From: an uncultured Opitutia bacterium | GTDB lineage: Bacteria; Verrucomicrobiota; Verrucomicrobiia; Opitutales; Opitutaceae | Assembly: GCA_903825285.1 (NCBI GenBank) | Contig: CAIJZY010000023.1 | Coordinates: 1-57,502, forward strand | Reading direction: 5' to 3' | Length of the DNA stretch: 57,502 nt | In this document: positions 1 through 9,394 of the stretch, piece by piece | Layout: the number at the start of each line of letters is the position of its first letter | Numbering within the stretch: position 1 is the stretch's first letter | The notes under the pieces: generated by a model | Told to the model about the DNA's origin: nothing | Seen by the model: only the letters and a program-made list of their open reading frames with translations | Database searches by the model: none | Made by a program: the position numbers and the translations under genes

Positions 1-1478
<1,478 letters not shown>

Positions 1479-1482
<4 letters not shown>

Positions 1483-2162
1483 GCTCCGCCACGAAGCCCC
1501 GCATCCGCCTCGTTCTCGTTGATGACAGCGAGGTCGTCCGCATGGGCCTGCGCGCCCTGCTCGGCACCGAGCCGGGGCTCCAGCTCGTCGGCGAGGCCGG
1601 CTCCGTGGCGCAGGCCGTCGAGAACTGCCTGCGGCTCAAGCCCGATGTGGTGCTGCTGGACATCCGCCTGCCCGACGGCACGGGGTTCGACGCCTGCCGG
1701 CAGATCCTGCAGCGGCTGCCGGACACCCGCGTGCTCGTGCTGACCTCCGTGGTGGACGACACGCTGGTGGACGAGGCGATCCGCGCCGGCGCCCACGGCT
1801 ACCTGCTCAAGGAGATCGACCGCCGCGCGCTGCTCCAGGCGATCCTCGAGGTCGCCGCGGGAAAATCCATCCTCGACCCCGCGGTCACGTCACGCGTCAT
1901 GCAGCTGGTGAAGGACGGCTCGGGCGCCACGCAGAGCGTGCTCGCCATCCTTTCGCCCCAGGAGCGGCGCGTCCTCGCGCTCATCGCCGACGGCCGCACC
2001 AACAAGGAAGTCGGCTCCGACCTCGGCCTCGCCGAGAAAACCGTGAAGAATTACCTCAGCAACGTGTTCGAGAAGCTCCACGTCTCGCGCCGCTCGCAGG
2101 CGGCCGCCCTGTTCGTCCGCGAGTCGCGGCCCGGCTCACCCGGCCGGCCCCTCTCGACTTGA
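1479..2162 (+). CDS. NarL/FixJ-type response regulator with LuxR HTH
   Basis: 227 residues. The N-terminal receiver domain has the acidic pair in VDDSEVVRMGL, phosphoacceptor Asp61 in DVVLLDIRLPDG, the Thr of VLVLTSV and the Lys of YLLKEID. The C-terminal LuxR/GerE helix-turn-helix (about residues 150-215) reads LSPQERRVLALIADGRTNKE followed by a LAEKTVKNYLSNVFEKL recognition segment, close in style to DevR/DosR and LiaR. It is presumably phosphorylated by the kinase encoded just upstream and acts as a cytoplasmic DNA-binding regulator. Targets are unknown; the pilin operon beginning about 350 bp downstream on the same strand is the obvious candidate by position only. Confidence 0.92.
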
Positions 2163-2518
2163 GGGCCCACCCACGCGCAGGCCGTCACTGGCATGGCGGC
2201 TCGCGGAATCGCCAAAGCCCGGAAACACCGAACGGGCGCAACGCGTTTCGCGCCTCCCTCCGTCTGCGCTTCCGCGATCTGCATAACCCCACTAGGGCCG
2301 AATGGCCCCATCGGACAGGGACCATTTTTCCCTCGGACGCCTCTATGCGATTTGGCGGCCTTGCTCTATAGTCCGGCCCAAGTTCATGTCCGCCACCTGC
2401 CAAACCACCTTTCCCGAACCCTTCCTCGGACGGGATATGCAAAGAATGGTTTATCTCATTAGGGCAGCTTTTTTGGTTCGCCTTAAAATCCGCTGACTTG
2501 CAACTTCCCTGCGTCGCC
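2163..2518. other. Intergenic region upstream of the first pilin operon
   Basis: A 356-bp stretch with no convincing gene. It holds a small GC hairpin at 2293-2308 (listed separately), a TATAGT hexamer at 2367-2372 without a good -35 partner, and a locally AT-rich segment around 2430-2490 before the pilin start. The leader is long enough for regulation of the downstream operon, but I recognise no known riboswitch fold. The part around 2200-2275 shares short words (CGGAAACACCGA, CTCCGT) with the repeat-bearing intergenic region near 36900. Confidence 0.5.
2293..2308 (+). promoter_or_regulatory. TAGGGCCGAATGGCCC hairpin, shared with the second pilin cluster
   Basis: An inverted repeat, GGGCC-GAAT-GGCCC, lies 210 bp upstream of the first prepilin start. 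A very similar element begins TAGGGCCGAA and also closes with GGCC at 30914-30929, ahead of the second minor-pilin triad. Its position upstream of two paralogous clusters suggests a common control element. The short length and high GC mean chance similarity is possible. Confidence 0.3.
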
Positions 2519-3127
2519 ATGCTCCAGCGTCAACTGAACGTACCGTCGGCTGCCTCGGCTGAATCCGCCTCCCGCGGATTCTGTGGCGCGCGTGGGCTTC
2601 GTTCGTGCCGCGGCATGACGCTCGTCGAGGCGATGATGGCCACGATGATATTCACGCTCGGGATGCTCGGCGTCTACATGATGCTGGTGAAATCCTACGA
2701 GATGGTGACGCTCTGCCGGCACCGCGACAACGCGCGGGCGGTGCTGCTGTCGTATGCGGACCAGTTCCAGCGCCTGAAGACCACAGATGCCTCCAACAAC
2801 CTGCTCTTTTTTTTCCGCACGGACCCTTCGCCGACGAGTTTTGGTCTGTCCTGGACGGATGCGGCAAACGTCACCGTTTCCAACCTGACTGACACCACGG
2901 ACCGGGCGGGCCTGCCAATCACGCTCGGTGACACGGCCAGCAGCGGGACTCCTGCGCGGGTGTTTCGCTCGGTGATGCCCATCAATATGGCGGACGGCAC
3001 CACGCTCTCAGGCTCGCCCTCGTACACGGCGGCCGGCTACATGATGCAGGGCACGTTCACCGTCACGTACCAGGTCAAGGGCCGGACGCTCTCGCAATCA
3101 ATCACCGTGGCTCGCTCCTTCCGATGA
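2519..3127 (+). CDS. Type IV prepilin-like protein (minor pilin, PilV/GspI-like)
   Basis: 202 residues from the ATG at 2519; a TTG at 2498 is also possible. A basic leader of 32 residues ends in Arg-Gly and is followed by MTLVEAMMATMIFTLGMLGV. This is a class III signal: cleavage after Gly32, Glu at mature position 5, then a hydrophobic helix that acts first as membrane anchor and then as pilus core. The remainder is a Ser/Thr-rich globular domain with no motif I recognise. It is expected to be processed by a PilD-type peptidase and assembled by a type IV pilus or type II secretion-like machine. It overlaps the next gene by 4 bases. The counterpart in the second cluster is the gene at 31040. 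Confidence 0.82.
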   Translation: MLQRQLNVPSAASAESASRGFCGARGLRSCRGMTLVEAMMATMIFTLGMLGVYMMLVKSYEMVTLCRHRDNARAVLLSYADQFQRLKTTDASNNLLFFFRTDPSPTSFGLSWTDAANVTVSNLTDTTDRAGLPITLGDTASSGTPARVFRSVMPINMADGTTLSGSPSYTAAGYMMQGTFTVTYQVKGRTLSQSITVARSFR

Positions 3128-4818
3128 TCCCCGTCGCCCCGAACACTCCGCCGAACCGCGCCGCCCGGAAAAAGCGCGCGTTCACCCTGGTCGAGATCCT
3201 CGCCTCGCTCGCAGTGTCGGTCCTCGTGCTCGGCGCCATCGCGATGATCGTGGTGATGTCGGCGAAGATCATCGAGAAGAACCGCCAGGCCGACAAGGCC
3301 GCGACCACCACCCGGCTTTTCCAGGAGCGCCTGATCAAGGAAATCTCGCTTGCCGTCGCGGACGCCGTGCCGATCGACACCACCAAGCTGGTCGGCCCGA
3401 AATACAGCGGCAGCAACGGTCTCACGCCTGCACGCTACTCCCGCCTCACCTATCGCGTCGTGGTCGGCCTGATCGCGAAGGTGAAAACCACAGCCACCGT
3501 CAGCGACACGGTCGTCACACTCACCTGCCCGCCTGACTTTGAGGCTGCCGCCGGCGATTTCCTGATGTGCGACACGCCGGACCTCGGCAGCGGCGCCCTG
3601 ATTGATGGTGTCAATGACTCTTCCACTCCCGGCTCCCGACCCGCCTTGCGCGACGTGACCCTCACGCTGCACAGTCCCATCTCGACCTACATCCTCGGCA
3701 CCCCCGGTGACATGGTGGGCGGCGTAGACGCCGTCCGTGTGTCCGTCCAGCGCCAGCGGGCCTTCCAGGTGATGCCGTCCACGCTCAACCCGAGCCTCTT
3801 CGAGCTGCGCTGGTACCAGACCACCGCCCGCACCGACCCGCCGCCCTCCGGTGACGCCGAAACCTTCGAGATCATCTCGAGCAATCTGGCATCCTCGTCC
3901 AGCTACCCTTTCATCAAGATCCCGGATGATCCCATCGCCACCGAGCCCGCCGTCGGCTGGCAGTTCACCTACGCCGTCCCGGTCAACGTCAACACCCTCG
4001 GCGGCAAACAGGGCTTCTACCAAGCCAACCACACCGAGGGCCTGATCATGCCGCGGTCCGGCAGCCCGATGCCCGCGGCCTCCGTCCTGGTGTCGACGAG
4101 TTCGACGTCCACCACCTCGACTTCGACCACCTCGTCCACCTCGACATCCACCAGCACCTCAACCTCGACGTCCACCAGCACGAGCACCTCGACGTCCACT
4201 TCAACGTCGACCTCCACCTCGACCTCGACGTCCACCAGCACGTCGACCTCGACCTCGTCCAAGTCCACCACCTCGACCTCGACCAGCACGTCCACGAAGT
4301 CCACGACGTCCACCTCGACCTCCACCACGACGACCTCGAAGACGACGACCTCCACGACTTCGACGACCTCGACCTCCACGACGTCCACCACCTCGACCTC
4401 GACCAAGACGACCACGTCGACGAAGACCACGACCACCTCCACGTCCTCCACGTCCACGTCGTCCACCTCGACCACCTCCACGTCCACGACCTCGACGACG
4501 ACGACCTCCACGAAGTCGACCACGTCCACCTCGACGTCGACTTCCACCACGTCGAAGACCACCACGTCGACCACGTCCACATCCAAGACGACGACCTCCA
4601 CCTCCACGACCTCTACGTCCACCTCGACGTCATCCACGTCCACGTCGTCCACGTCGACGAAGTCCACCACCACGTCGAGCACGTCCACGTCCACCTCCAC
4701 GACCACGTCCACTACGTCGACGACCACCTCGTCCACGTCCACGACGACCTCGACTTCCTCCACCAGCACCTCGAAGTCCACGACCTCGACCACCACCAGC
4801 ATCCTGTTCGATGGTTAG
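3124..4818 (+). CDS. Prepilin-like protein with long Ser/Thr/Lys low-complexity tail
   Basis: 564 residues. The leader RKKRA is followed by FTLVEILASLAVSVLVLGAI, a class III prepilin signal with Ala19 rather than Gly at -1 and Glu at mature +5 (PulJ/PilW-like). Residues about 50-320 form a folded-looking domain. Residues 324-559 (bases 4093-4800) consist only of Ser, Thr and ten Lys; the protein then ends ILFDG. A pilin-type anchor with a 236-residue mucin-like tail is unusual. It would be a natural acceptor for O-glycosylation, and a GT2/GT39 pair follows in the same operon. The start is ATG overlapping the previous stop. The frame is continuous through the repeat, and its codons (tcg, tcc, agc, acc, acg) match normal high-GC usage, supporting a real gene. 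Confidence 0.85.
   Translation: MIPVAPNTPPNRAARKKRAFTLVEILASLAVSVLVLGAIAMIVVMSAKIIEKNRQADKAATTTRLFQERLIKEISLAVADAVPIDTTKLVGPKYSGSNGLTPARYSRLTYRVVVGLIAKVKTTATVSDTVVTLTCPPDFEAAAGDFLMCDTPDLGSGALIDGVNDSSTPGSRPALRDVTLTLHSPISTYILGTPGDMVGGVDAVRVSVQRQRAFQVMPSTLNPSLFELRWYQTTARTDPPPSGDAETFEIISSNLASSSSYPFIKIPDDPIATEPAVGWQFTYAVPVNVNTLGGKQGFYQANHTEGLIMPRSGSPMPAASVLVSTSSTSTTSTSTTSSTSTSTSTSTSTSTSTSTSTSTSTSTSTSTSTSTSTSTSTSSKSTTSTSTSTSTKSTTSTSTSTTTTSKTTTSTTSTTSTSTTSTTSTSTKTTTSTKTTTTSTSSTSTSSTSTTSTSTTSTTTTSTKSTTSTSTSTSTTSKTTTSTTSTSKTTTSTSTTSTSTSTSSTSTSSTSTKSTTTSSTSTSTSTTTSTTSTTTSSTSTTTSTSSTSTSKSTTSTTTSILFDG
4093..4800 (+). repeat. Low-complexity Ser/Thr codon repeat (about 708 bp)
   Basis: The stretch is built almost entirely of the trinucleotides acc, acg, tcc, tcg and agc in irregular alternation. 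Longer local duplications occur in the first third, for example ctcgacgtccaccagcac near 4166 and 4226. It encodes the 236-residue S/T/K tail of the prepilin. Lysines are absent from roughly the first 54 tail residues and then recur about every 15-25 residues, so the tract is not a perfect tandem array. Such DNA is prone to slippage and may vary in length between strains. Confidence 0.9.
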
Positions 4819-4851
4819 GCCGGGGGCTGGCCCAGCCTGCGAGTGACTGCC

Positions 4852-6726
4852 ATGAATCTTAAATCCCAAGCGGGTGGCGTGCTGATCGCGACCCTGTCCT
4901 TTCTGATGATCCTGTCCGTCGGGGCGGCGGCGATCCTCGGCCTCACCGCCACGTCGTACCGCCTGTCGATGCGCAACGAGGTCCGCGCCCAGGCGCGCGC
5001 CGTCGCGGACAGCGAGATGGAGTGCCTGTACTACCAGTTCATGACCCAGATCCTGCTGGCGACTCCCCCGACCAGCACGCCGGACGCGCTCGCCGCACTA
5101 AACCTGGTGGATGTCAGCGACACCCCCTCGACAGCGCGCGACCCGTTCCTGGCGATCAACCGGTCGCCCAACCCGGCTTGGAGCGTCAAGCGCTCCGCCA
5201 TCTACAACAGCTCCTTCGACCGCTTCTTTGGCGTCGTCCCCGGTACGACCAAGCAGGGCACGGTCACCAGCATCACGGTGAAGATCGAAGTCTCGCCCCC
5301 CCCGGGCAACTATTTCCACGACTCGATCGTGATCCGCCTCGGCCGGCGCTTCTCCACCTTCAACACCCCGATCTTCCAGTTCGGTGTGTTCTACGAGGGC
5401 GATCTCGAGCTCGCCCCCGGCGCCAACATGCGCATCGCCGGCGACGTCTCGGCCAACGGCAGCATCTACATGGGCTCCACCCCGACCGGCACCCTGACCC
5501 TCACGCAGAAGGTCCGCTACCTGCCGCCGGGCGTGTTCAACGGCATCGCCGACGACGGCTCGGGCACCACGACCTACCGCAAGCCGGGCACGCTCGTCGG
5601 CGCCTCGCTATCCGCCCCGCAATTCACCACCTCACAGGCCACCCAGGTCCAGCCCCTCACCGAGTCCGAGAACCTGCAGGGTGGCGTGGACGCCAATGAG
5701 CTCGTCGCCCGCCGGCCCGACCTCTTCCCTACCGTCAATGACGTCTACCGCTCGATCATCGCGCCGCCGCCCGGCACCGCCGATCCCAACGAGACGCCCG
5801 TCACCTACGACTCCACCAAGGGCGACGACCCCACCATCAGCTCGCAGCGCATCTACAACCGCGCCGGACTGCGGGTCACGGTGAACACGAACAACACCGT
5901 GACCATCGAGAAAGTGGATCCGGTCTCCCAGATCGCCACCGACGTCACCGGCACCTACTCCTCCGCCATCAACGGCATTGCCGCCGGCGTGACCGACATG
6001 CGCGAGGGCAAGACCGTCACCATGACCACGGTGGACGTCAGCGTGCTGAAGACGCTGCTCGCCGCCCACTATTCCGACTTCAACGGCGTCATGTACGTCA
6101 ACGTGAAGTCCGCCACCACCACCAACCCCGGTGGCGTGCGCCTGATCAATGCCGAGTCCACGCCGGAGACGGTCTACAACACCGGCTTCTCCGTCGCCAC
6201 CAACGCGGGCCTCTACATCAAGGGCAACTACAACACCACGCCGCGCGCCGACGGCACGATCAACCCCGCCATGATCATGGGTGACGCGATCACCCTGCTG
6301 TCCTACAATTGGAACGATGCCGATTCCGGCGCCTCGATGTACACCGGCACCACCCTCAACGGCACGCGCCTTGGCACCGCCCCGCTCGCGGCCGACGGCA
6401 CGCACAAGCTCACGATCGAGGCCGGCATCCTCACCGGCAACGTGCCGGCCGGGGCCGGCACCGCGAGCGGCGGCGCGCAGAACCTGGTCCGCTACCTCGA
6501 GGACATGCGCACCAACAGCATCAACGTGGTCATGCACGGTTCCGTCGGCCGCCTCTTCACCTCGAAGAACTACACTTCGACCTTCCAGCAGCCGGGCCAG
6601 CCGGCCGACATCTACATGCCGCCGGCCATCCGCGACATCCAGTTCAACTCGGCCCTGCTCTCGCAGCCGCCGGCGGGCTCGCCGACGACCACGTCCTTCT
6701 CGCGCGGGAATTTCTTCATGTGGTGA
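4852..6726 (+). CDS. PilX-like pilus-associated protein, large
   Basis: 624 residues from the ATG at 4852; a GTG at 4843 is in frame. The N-terminus SQAGGVLIATLSFLMILSVG resembles PilX_N: Gln-x-Gly, then a hydrophobic segment to about residue 31, followed by a long helix (RNEVRAQARAVADSEMECLY) typical of pilin alpha1. The rest, about 550 residues, is beta-rich with many Asn, Thr and Gly and no catalytic motif that I can see. It is the third member of a prepilin, prepilin, PilX-like triad and matches the layout of the gene at 32262 in the second cluster. PilX/GspK-type proteins sit at the tip of pili or pseudopili. The large size suggests an exposed functional domain. Confidence 0.75.
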   Translation: MNLKSQAGGVLIATLSFLMILSVGAAAILGLTATSYRLSMRNEVRAQARAVADSEMECLYYQFMTQILLATPPTSTPDALAALNLVDVSDTPSTARDPFLAINRSPNPAWSVKRSAIYNSSFDRFFGVVPGTTKQGTVTSITVKIEVSPPPGNYFHDSIVIRLGRRFSTFNTPIFQFGVFYEGDLELAPGANMRIAGDVSANGSIYMGSTPTGTLTLTQKVRYLPPGVFNGIADDGSGTTTYRKPGTLVGASLSAPQFTTSQATQVQPLTESENLQGGVDANELVARRPDLFPTVNDVYRSIIAPPPGTADPNETPVTYDSTKGDDPTISSQRIYNRAGLRVTVNTNNTVTIEKVDPVSQIATDVTGTYSSAINGIAAGVTDMREGKTVTMTTVDVSVLKTLLAAHYSDFNGVMYVNVKSATTTNPGGVRLINAESTPETVYNTGFSVATNAGLYIKGNYNTTPRADGTINPAMIMGDAITLLSYNWNDADSGASMYTGTTLNGTRLGTAPLAADGTHKLTIEAGILTGNVPAGAGTASGGAQNLVRYLEDMRTNSINVVMHGSVGRLFTSKNYTSTFQQPGQPADIYMPPAIRDIQFNSALLSQPPAGSPTTTSFSRGNFFMW

Positions 6727-6812
6727 TCGCCCGACACCACGCCTTCCCGTCATTTTCCGCAGGCCGGCCGGCGCATCCCGGCCCCCGCCTGCCCGCGCCC
6801 CCCATTTGATCC

Positions 6813-7646
6813 ATGGCTGACGACCCCAGCGACATCATCCGCTTCGGCGAGGACGAGCGCCTCTTCGTCATCCGCCGCGCGCGCCGGATGTTTCGCCGCG
6901 GCCAGGCCGGCGCCGACCAGTTCCTCAGCGCCGAGGAGCAGCCCAACCCCTCCATCACCGCGATCATCCCCGCCCGCAACGAGGAGCTCACCGTCGGGCT
7001 CGTCGTCCGCGAGTGCCTCAACTACGTCGGCACCGTCATCGTGGTCGAGGGCGGCTCCACCGACCGCACCGCGGCCATCGCCGCCGCCGCCGGCGCCCGC
7101 GTGATCCGCGACGAGGGCCTGGGCAAGGGCGCCGCGCTCCGCCTCGCCGTGAGCCACGTCACCACGCCGATCTGCGTCTTCGTGGACGCTGACGGCTCGC
7201 ACGACCCGATCGACATCCCGCTGCTCGTCGCGCCCATCCTGGCGGACACCGCCGACCATGTCACGGGCTCGCGCCTGCTCGGCGGCTCGGACGAGCTCCA
7301 CGGCGGCGGCGACGAGTTCCTGCGCCTCGCCGGCTCCGCGTTCATCACCTACCTCTTCAACTGGCGCTACGGCAGCCGGCTCTCCGACTCCCAGAACGGC
7401 TTCCGCGCCATTCGCACGGACGTGTTCCGCCGGCTGAACCTTCGCTCGCGCCACACCACGATCGAGATGGAGATGATCGCCGCCACGCTGGCCGCCGGCC
7501 TGGTCCTTAGCGAGGTGCCTACCCACGAGCGCCGCCGCGCCGCCGGCTACTCCAAGATCTCCCTCAGCCGCCCGAGCATCTGGCTCGCGTACGGCTGGCA
7601 CCTCGTCGCCGGCCTCTGCCGCCGCCGCCGTCCCCTTTCCCCATGA
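6813..7646 (+). CDS. GT2 glycosyltransferase, DPM1-like (polyprenyl-phosphate sugar synthase candidate)
   Basis: 277 residues, soluble, with no obvious membrane helix. The GT-A fold signature runs from about residue 48: TAIIPARNEELTVGLVVREC, then VIVVEGGSTDRT, the nucleotide/metal-binding VFVDADGSHDP, and SDSQNGFRAIRTDVFRRLNL as in dolichyl-phosphate mannose synthases and other polyprenyl-phosphate glycosyltransferases. The expected reaction is transfer of a sugar from a nucleotide donor to a polyprenyl phosphate at the inner membrane. It begins 86 bp after the PilX-like gene and overlaps the carbamoyltransferase by 4 bases. With the GT39-like gene two steps downstream it makes a donor-synthase and transferase pair. 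Sugar specificity cannot be read from sequence. Confidence 0.82.
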   Translation: MADDPSDIIRFGEDERLFVIRRARRMFRRGQAGADQFLSAEEQPNPSITAIIPARNEELTVGLVVRECLNYVGTVIVVEGGSTDRTAAIAAAAGARVIRDEGLGKGAALRLAVSHVTTPICVFVDADGSHDPIDIPLLVAPILADTADHVTGSRLLGGSDELHGGGDEFLRLAGSAFITYLFNWRYGSRLSDSQNGFRAIRTDVFRRLNLRSRHTTIEMEMIAATLAAGLVLSEVPTHERRRAAGYSKISLSRPSIWLAYGWHLVAGLCRRRRPLSP

Positions 7647-9394
7647 GCCGACCCTACGAAGCCGTGATCGGCGTCTGGGACGGCCATGACGCCGGCGCCG
7701 CCCTCCTCGTCGACGGCCGGGTCGTCCTGGCCCTCAACGAGGAGCGCCTCAGCGGGCGCAAGCTCGACGTCGGGCTGCCCGTCCGCGCCCTCGCCGCCAT
7801 GCGCGCCGCCGCCGGCACGCGCCGCGTCGCCTGGGCCCCGTGCACCTCCGATCCCGCCAAGACACTCACGCGGACCTTCCCATGGATGAAGGAGAACTAT
7901 TACCGCCTGCGCCGCCGCCTGGAGCCGCCGGGGCCGATGCACGGGCTCACGCAGCGCGCGAAGTATCGGCTGACCCAGTGGCCGACGTCCACCCTCCTGC
8001 GCGCCTGGGCCCGCCGCTCGTTCGCCTCGCTGCTCGACGCGCCGTCGCGCGACGTCTTCCTCGTCGACCATCACGAGGCCCACGCGGCCTCCGCGGCCTA
8101 CTGGCCGAACTGGGGCACGGACGCGCTCATGGTCACGCTCGACGGCATCGGGGACGGCGAATCCGGCTCGGTCTGGGAGTGGTCCGAGGCCGACGCCTCC
8201 CTGCGGAAGATCCTTTCCATCGCCGGCTCGGCCTCGCTCGGGCTGTTCTTCGAGCACGTGACGAATGAGCTGCAGATGCGCCCGCTCGAGGACGAGGGCA
8301 AGGTCATGGCGCTCGCGACCTACGCGGCGCAGACGCCCACCAGCGTGAACCCGTTCCTGAAATGGTTCACGCTGACACCGGGCGAAGGCGGCCTGCCGGT
8401 GCTCCGTTGTTCCATCCTTCCGACCGACATGGCCACCGAGGTCGGCCGCGTGGTCTGGTGCACGCCGCGGGAACAGGTCGCCCGCATGGCGCAGCAGACG
8501 CTCGAGATGCTCGTGCCCCAGTTCTTCGCCATGCTGGCCGTCGCCACGGGCCGCGCCGCGTTCGGCTACGCCGGCGGCGTCGCGTCCAACATCAAGGTCA
8601 ACCGCCTCATCCGCGCGCTGCCCGGCATCACTCGCCTCGAGGTCTGCCCGGCCATGGGCGACGGCGGCCTCGCCCTCGGCTCCGCGCTCGCCATCTGGCG
8701 CCGCGAGGTTGGAAGCCGGCCCGCGCCGTTCACCGATTTCAGGCTGGGCACCGACTATGGCGACCTGGGCCGCGACGCCGAGACGCTCGGCCAGGCCATC
8801 AACGCGGCCGTCACCCGCCCGCCCGACATCGCCCGCGCCGTCGCCGAGCTGGTCGCGGCCGGCAGCGTTGTCATGTGGGCCCAGGGCCGCATGGAGCTCG
8901 GCGCCCGCGCGCTGGGCGCCCGCAGCATCATCGCCCGGGCCGACAGCGTCGCCGCGCGCGACGACCTCAACCTCCGGCTCAAGCGCCGCGTCTGGTTCCA
9001 GCCGTTCTGCCCGTCGCTGCTGCTCTCCGAGGCCCCGGCGCTCCTGGCGGATTACCGCGGGCCGGCCGACACGAATCTGCACATGACGATGGGCTTCGCC
9101 ACCACGCCCGCCGGCCGCGCCGCGCTGGCCGGGGCCGTGGGCCCCGACGGCTCGTGCCGCCCGCAGATGGTGCCGGAGAATCCCGCCGAGCCGTGGTACC
9201 GGATGCTCGCGGGCGTCAAGGAGCTGACCGGCACCGGCGCGGTCATCAACACCAGCCTCAACATGCACGGCAAGCCGATGGCCGACGCCGCGCAGGGCGT
9301 GGTCGAGGCGTGGATCGAGAGCGGCGTGGAGCACCTCGCGCTGGGCTCGGCTTTGTTCCGGAAAAGCTCCATTACCAAAAGCCCCTGGTCATGA
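7643..9394 (+). CDS. NodU/CmcH-family O-carbamoyltransferase
   Basis: 583 residues. An N-terminal Kae1/YrdC-like ASKHA fold begins AVIGVWDGHDAGAALLVDG and carries the metal-binding histidines in VDHHEAHAASAAYW (His143, His144, His147), followed by VTLDGIGDGESGSVWEW. The C-terminal domain has GGVASNIKVNRLI, ARSIIARADS and the WFQPFCPS region, as in NodU and TobZ. These enzymes transfer a carbamoyl group from carbamoyl phosphate, via an adenylate, to a hydroxyl of a sugar or antibiotic. It overlaps both neighbours by 4 bases (ATGA), so it is translated with the two glycosyltransferases. The likely substrate is the glycan or lipid-linked sugar they produce. That substrate is inference. Confidence 0.88.
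   Translation: MSRPYEAVIGVWDGHDAGAALLVDGRVVLALNEERLSGRKLDVGLPVRALAAMRAAAGTRRVAWAPCTSDPAKTLTRTFPWMKENYYRLRRRLEPPGPMHGLTQRAKYRLTQWPTSTLLRAWARRSFASLLDAPSRDVFLVDHHEAHAASAAYWPNWGTDALMVTLDGIGDGESGSVWEWSEADASLRKILSIAGSASLGLFFEHVTNELQMRPLEDEGKVMALATYAAQTPTSVNPFLKWFTLTPGEGGLPVLRCSILPTDMATEVGRVVWCTPREQVARMAQQTLEMLVPQFFAMLAVATGRAAFGYAGGVASNIKVNRLIRALPGITRLEVCPAMGDGGLALGSALAIWRREVGSRPAPFTDFRLGTDYGDLGRDAETLGQAINAAVTRPPDIARAVAELVAAGSVVMWAQGRMELGARALGARSIIARADSVAARDDLNLRLKRRVWFQPFCPSLLLSEAPALLADYRGPADTNLHMTMGFATTPAGRAALAGAVGPDGSCRPQMVPENPAEPWYRMLAGVKELTGTGAVINTSLNMHGKPMADAAQGVVEAWIESGVEHLALGSALFRKSSITKSPWS

Noticed and set aside
2345-2372. Sigma-54 promoter (TTGGCGGCCTTGCT)
   Set aside because: The GG and GC are 7 rather than 10 bases apart, so it does not fit the -24/-12 spacing.
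2163-2518. c-di-GMP (GEMM) riboswitch in the pilin leader
   Set aside because: None of the conserved GEMM core words are present in the right order; only a short GC hairpin is seen.
4093-4800. CRISPR-like periodic repeat
   Set aside because: Repeat units are 3-6 bases in an open coding frame, with no spacer-repeat alternation and no cas genes.
4017-4802. Long leftward open frames rich in Val, Asp and Glu opposite the Ser/Thr tail
   Set aside because: They are the inverse complement of the acc/tcc/tcg/acg repeat, which has few stop codons in any frame. No start signal or folded domain; the rightward frame has a clear prepilin N-terminus.
5632-6753. Leftward open frame opposite the PilX-like gene
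   Set aside because: His/Gly/Val/Arg-rich shadow frame, typical of high-GC antisense reading; the rightward gene has a good N-terminus and operon fit.
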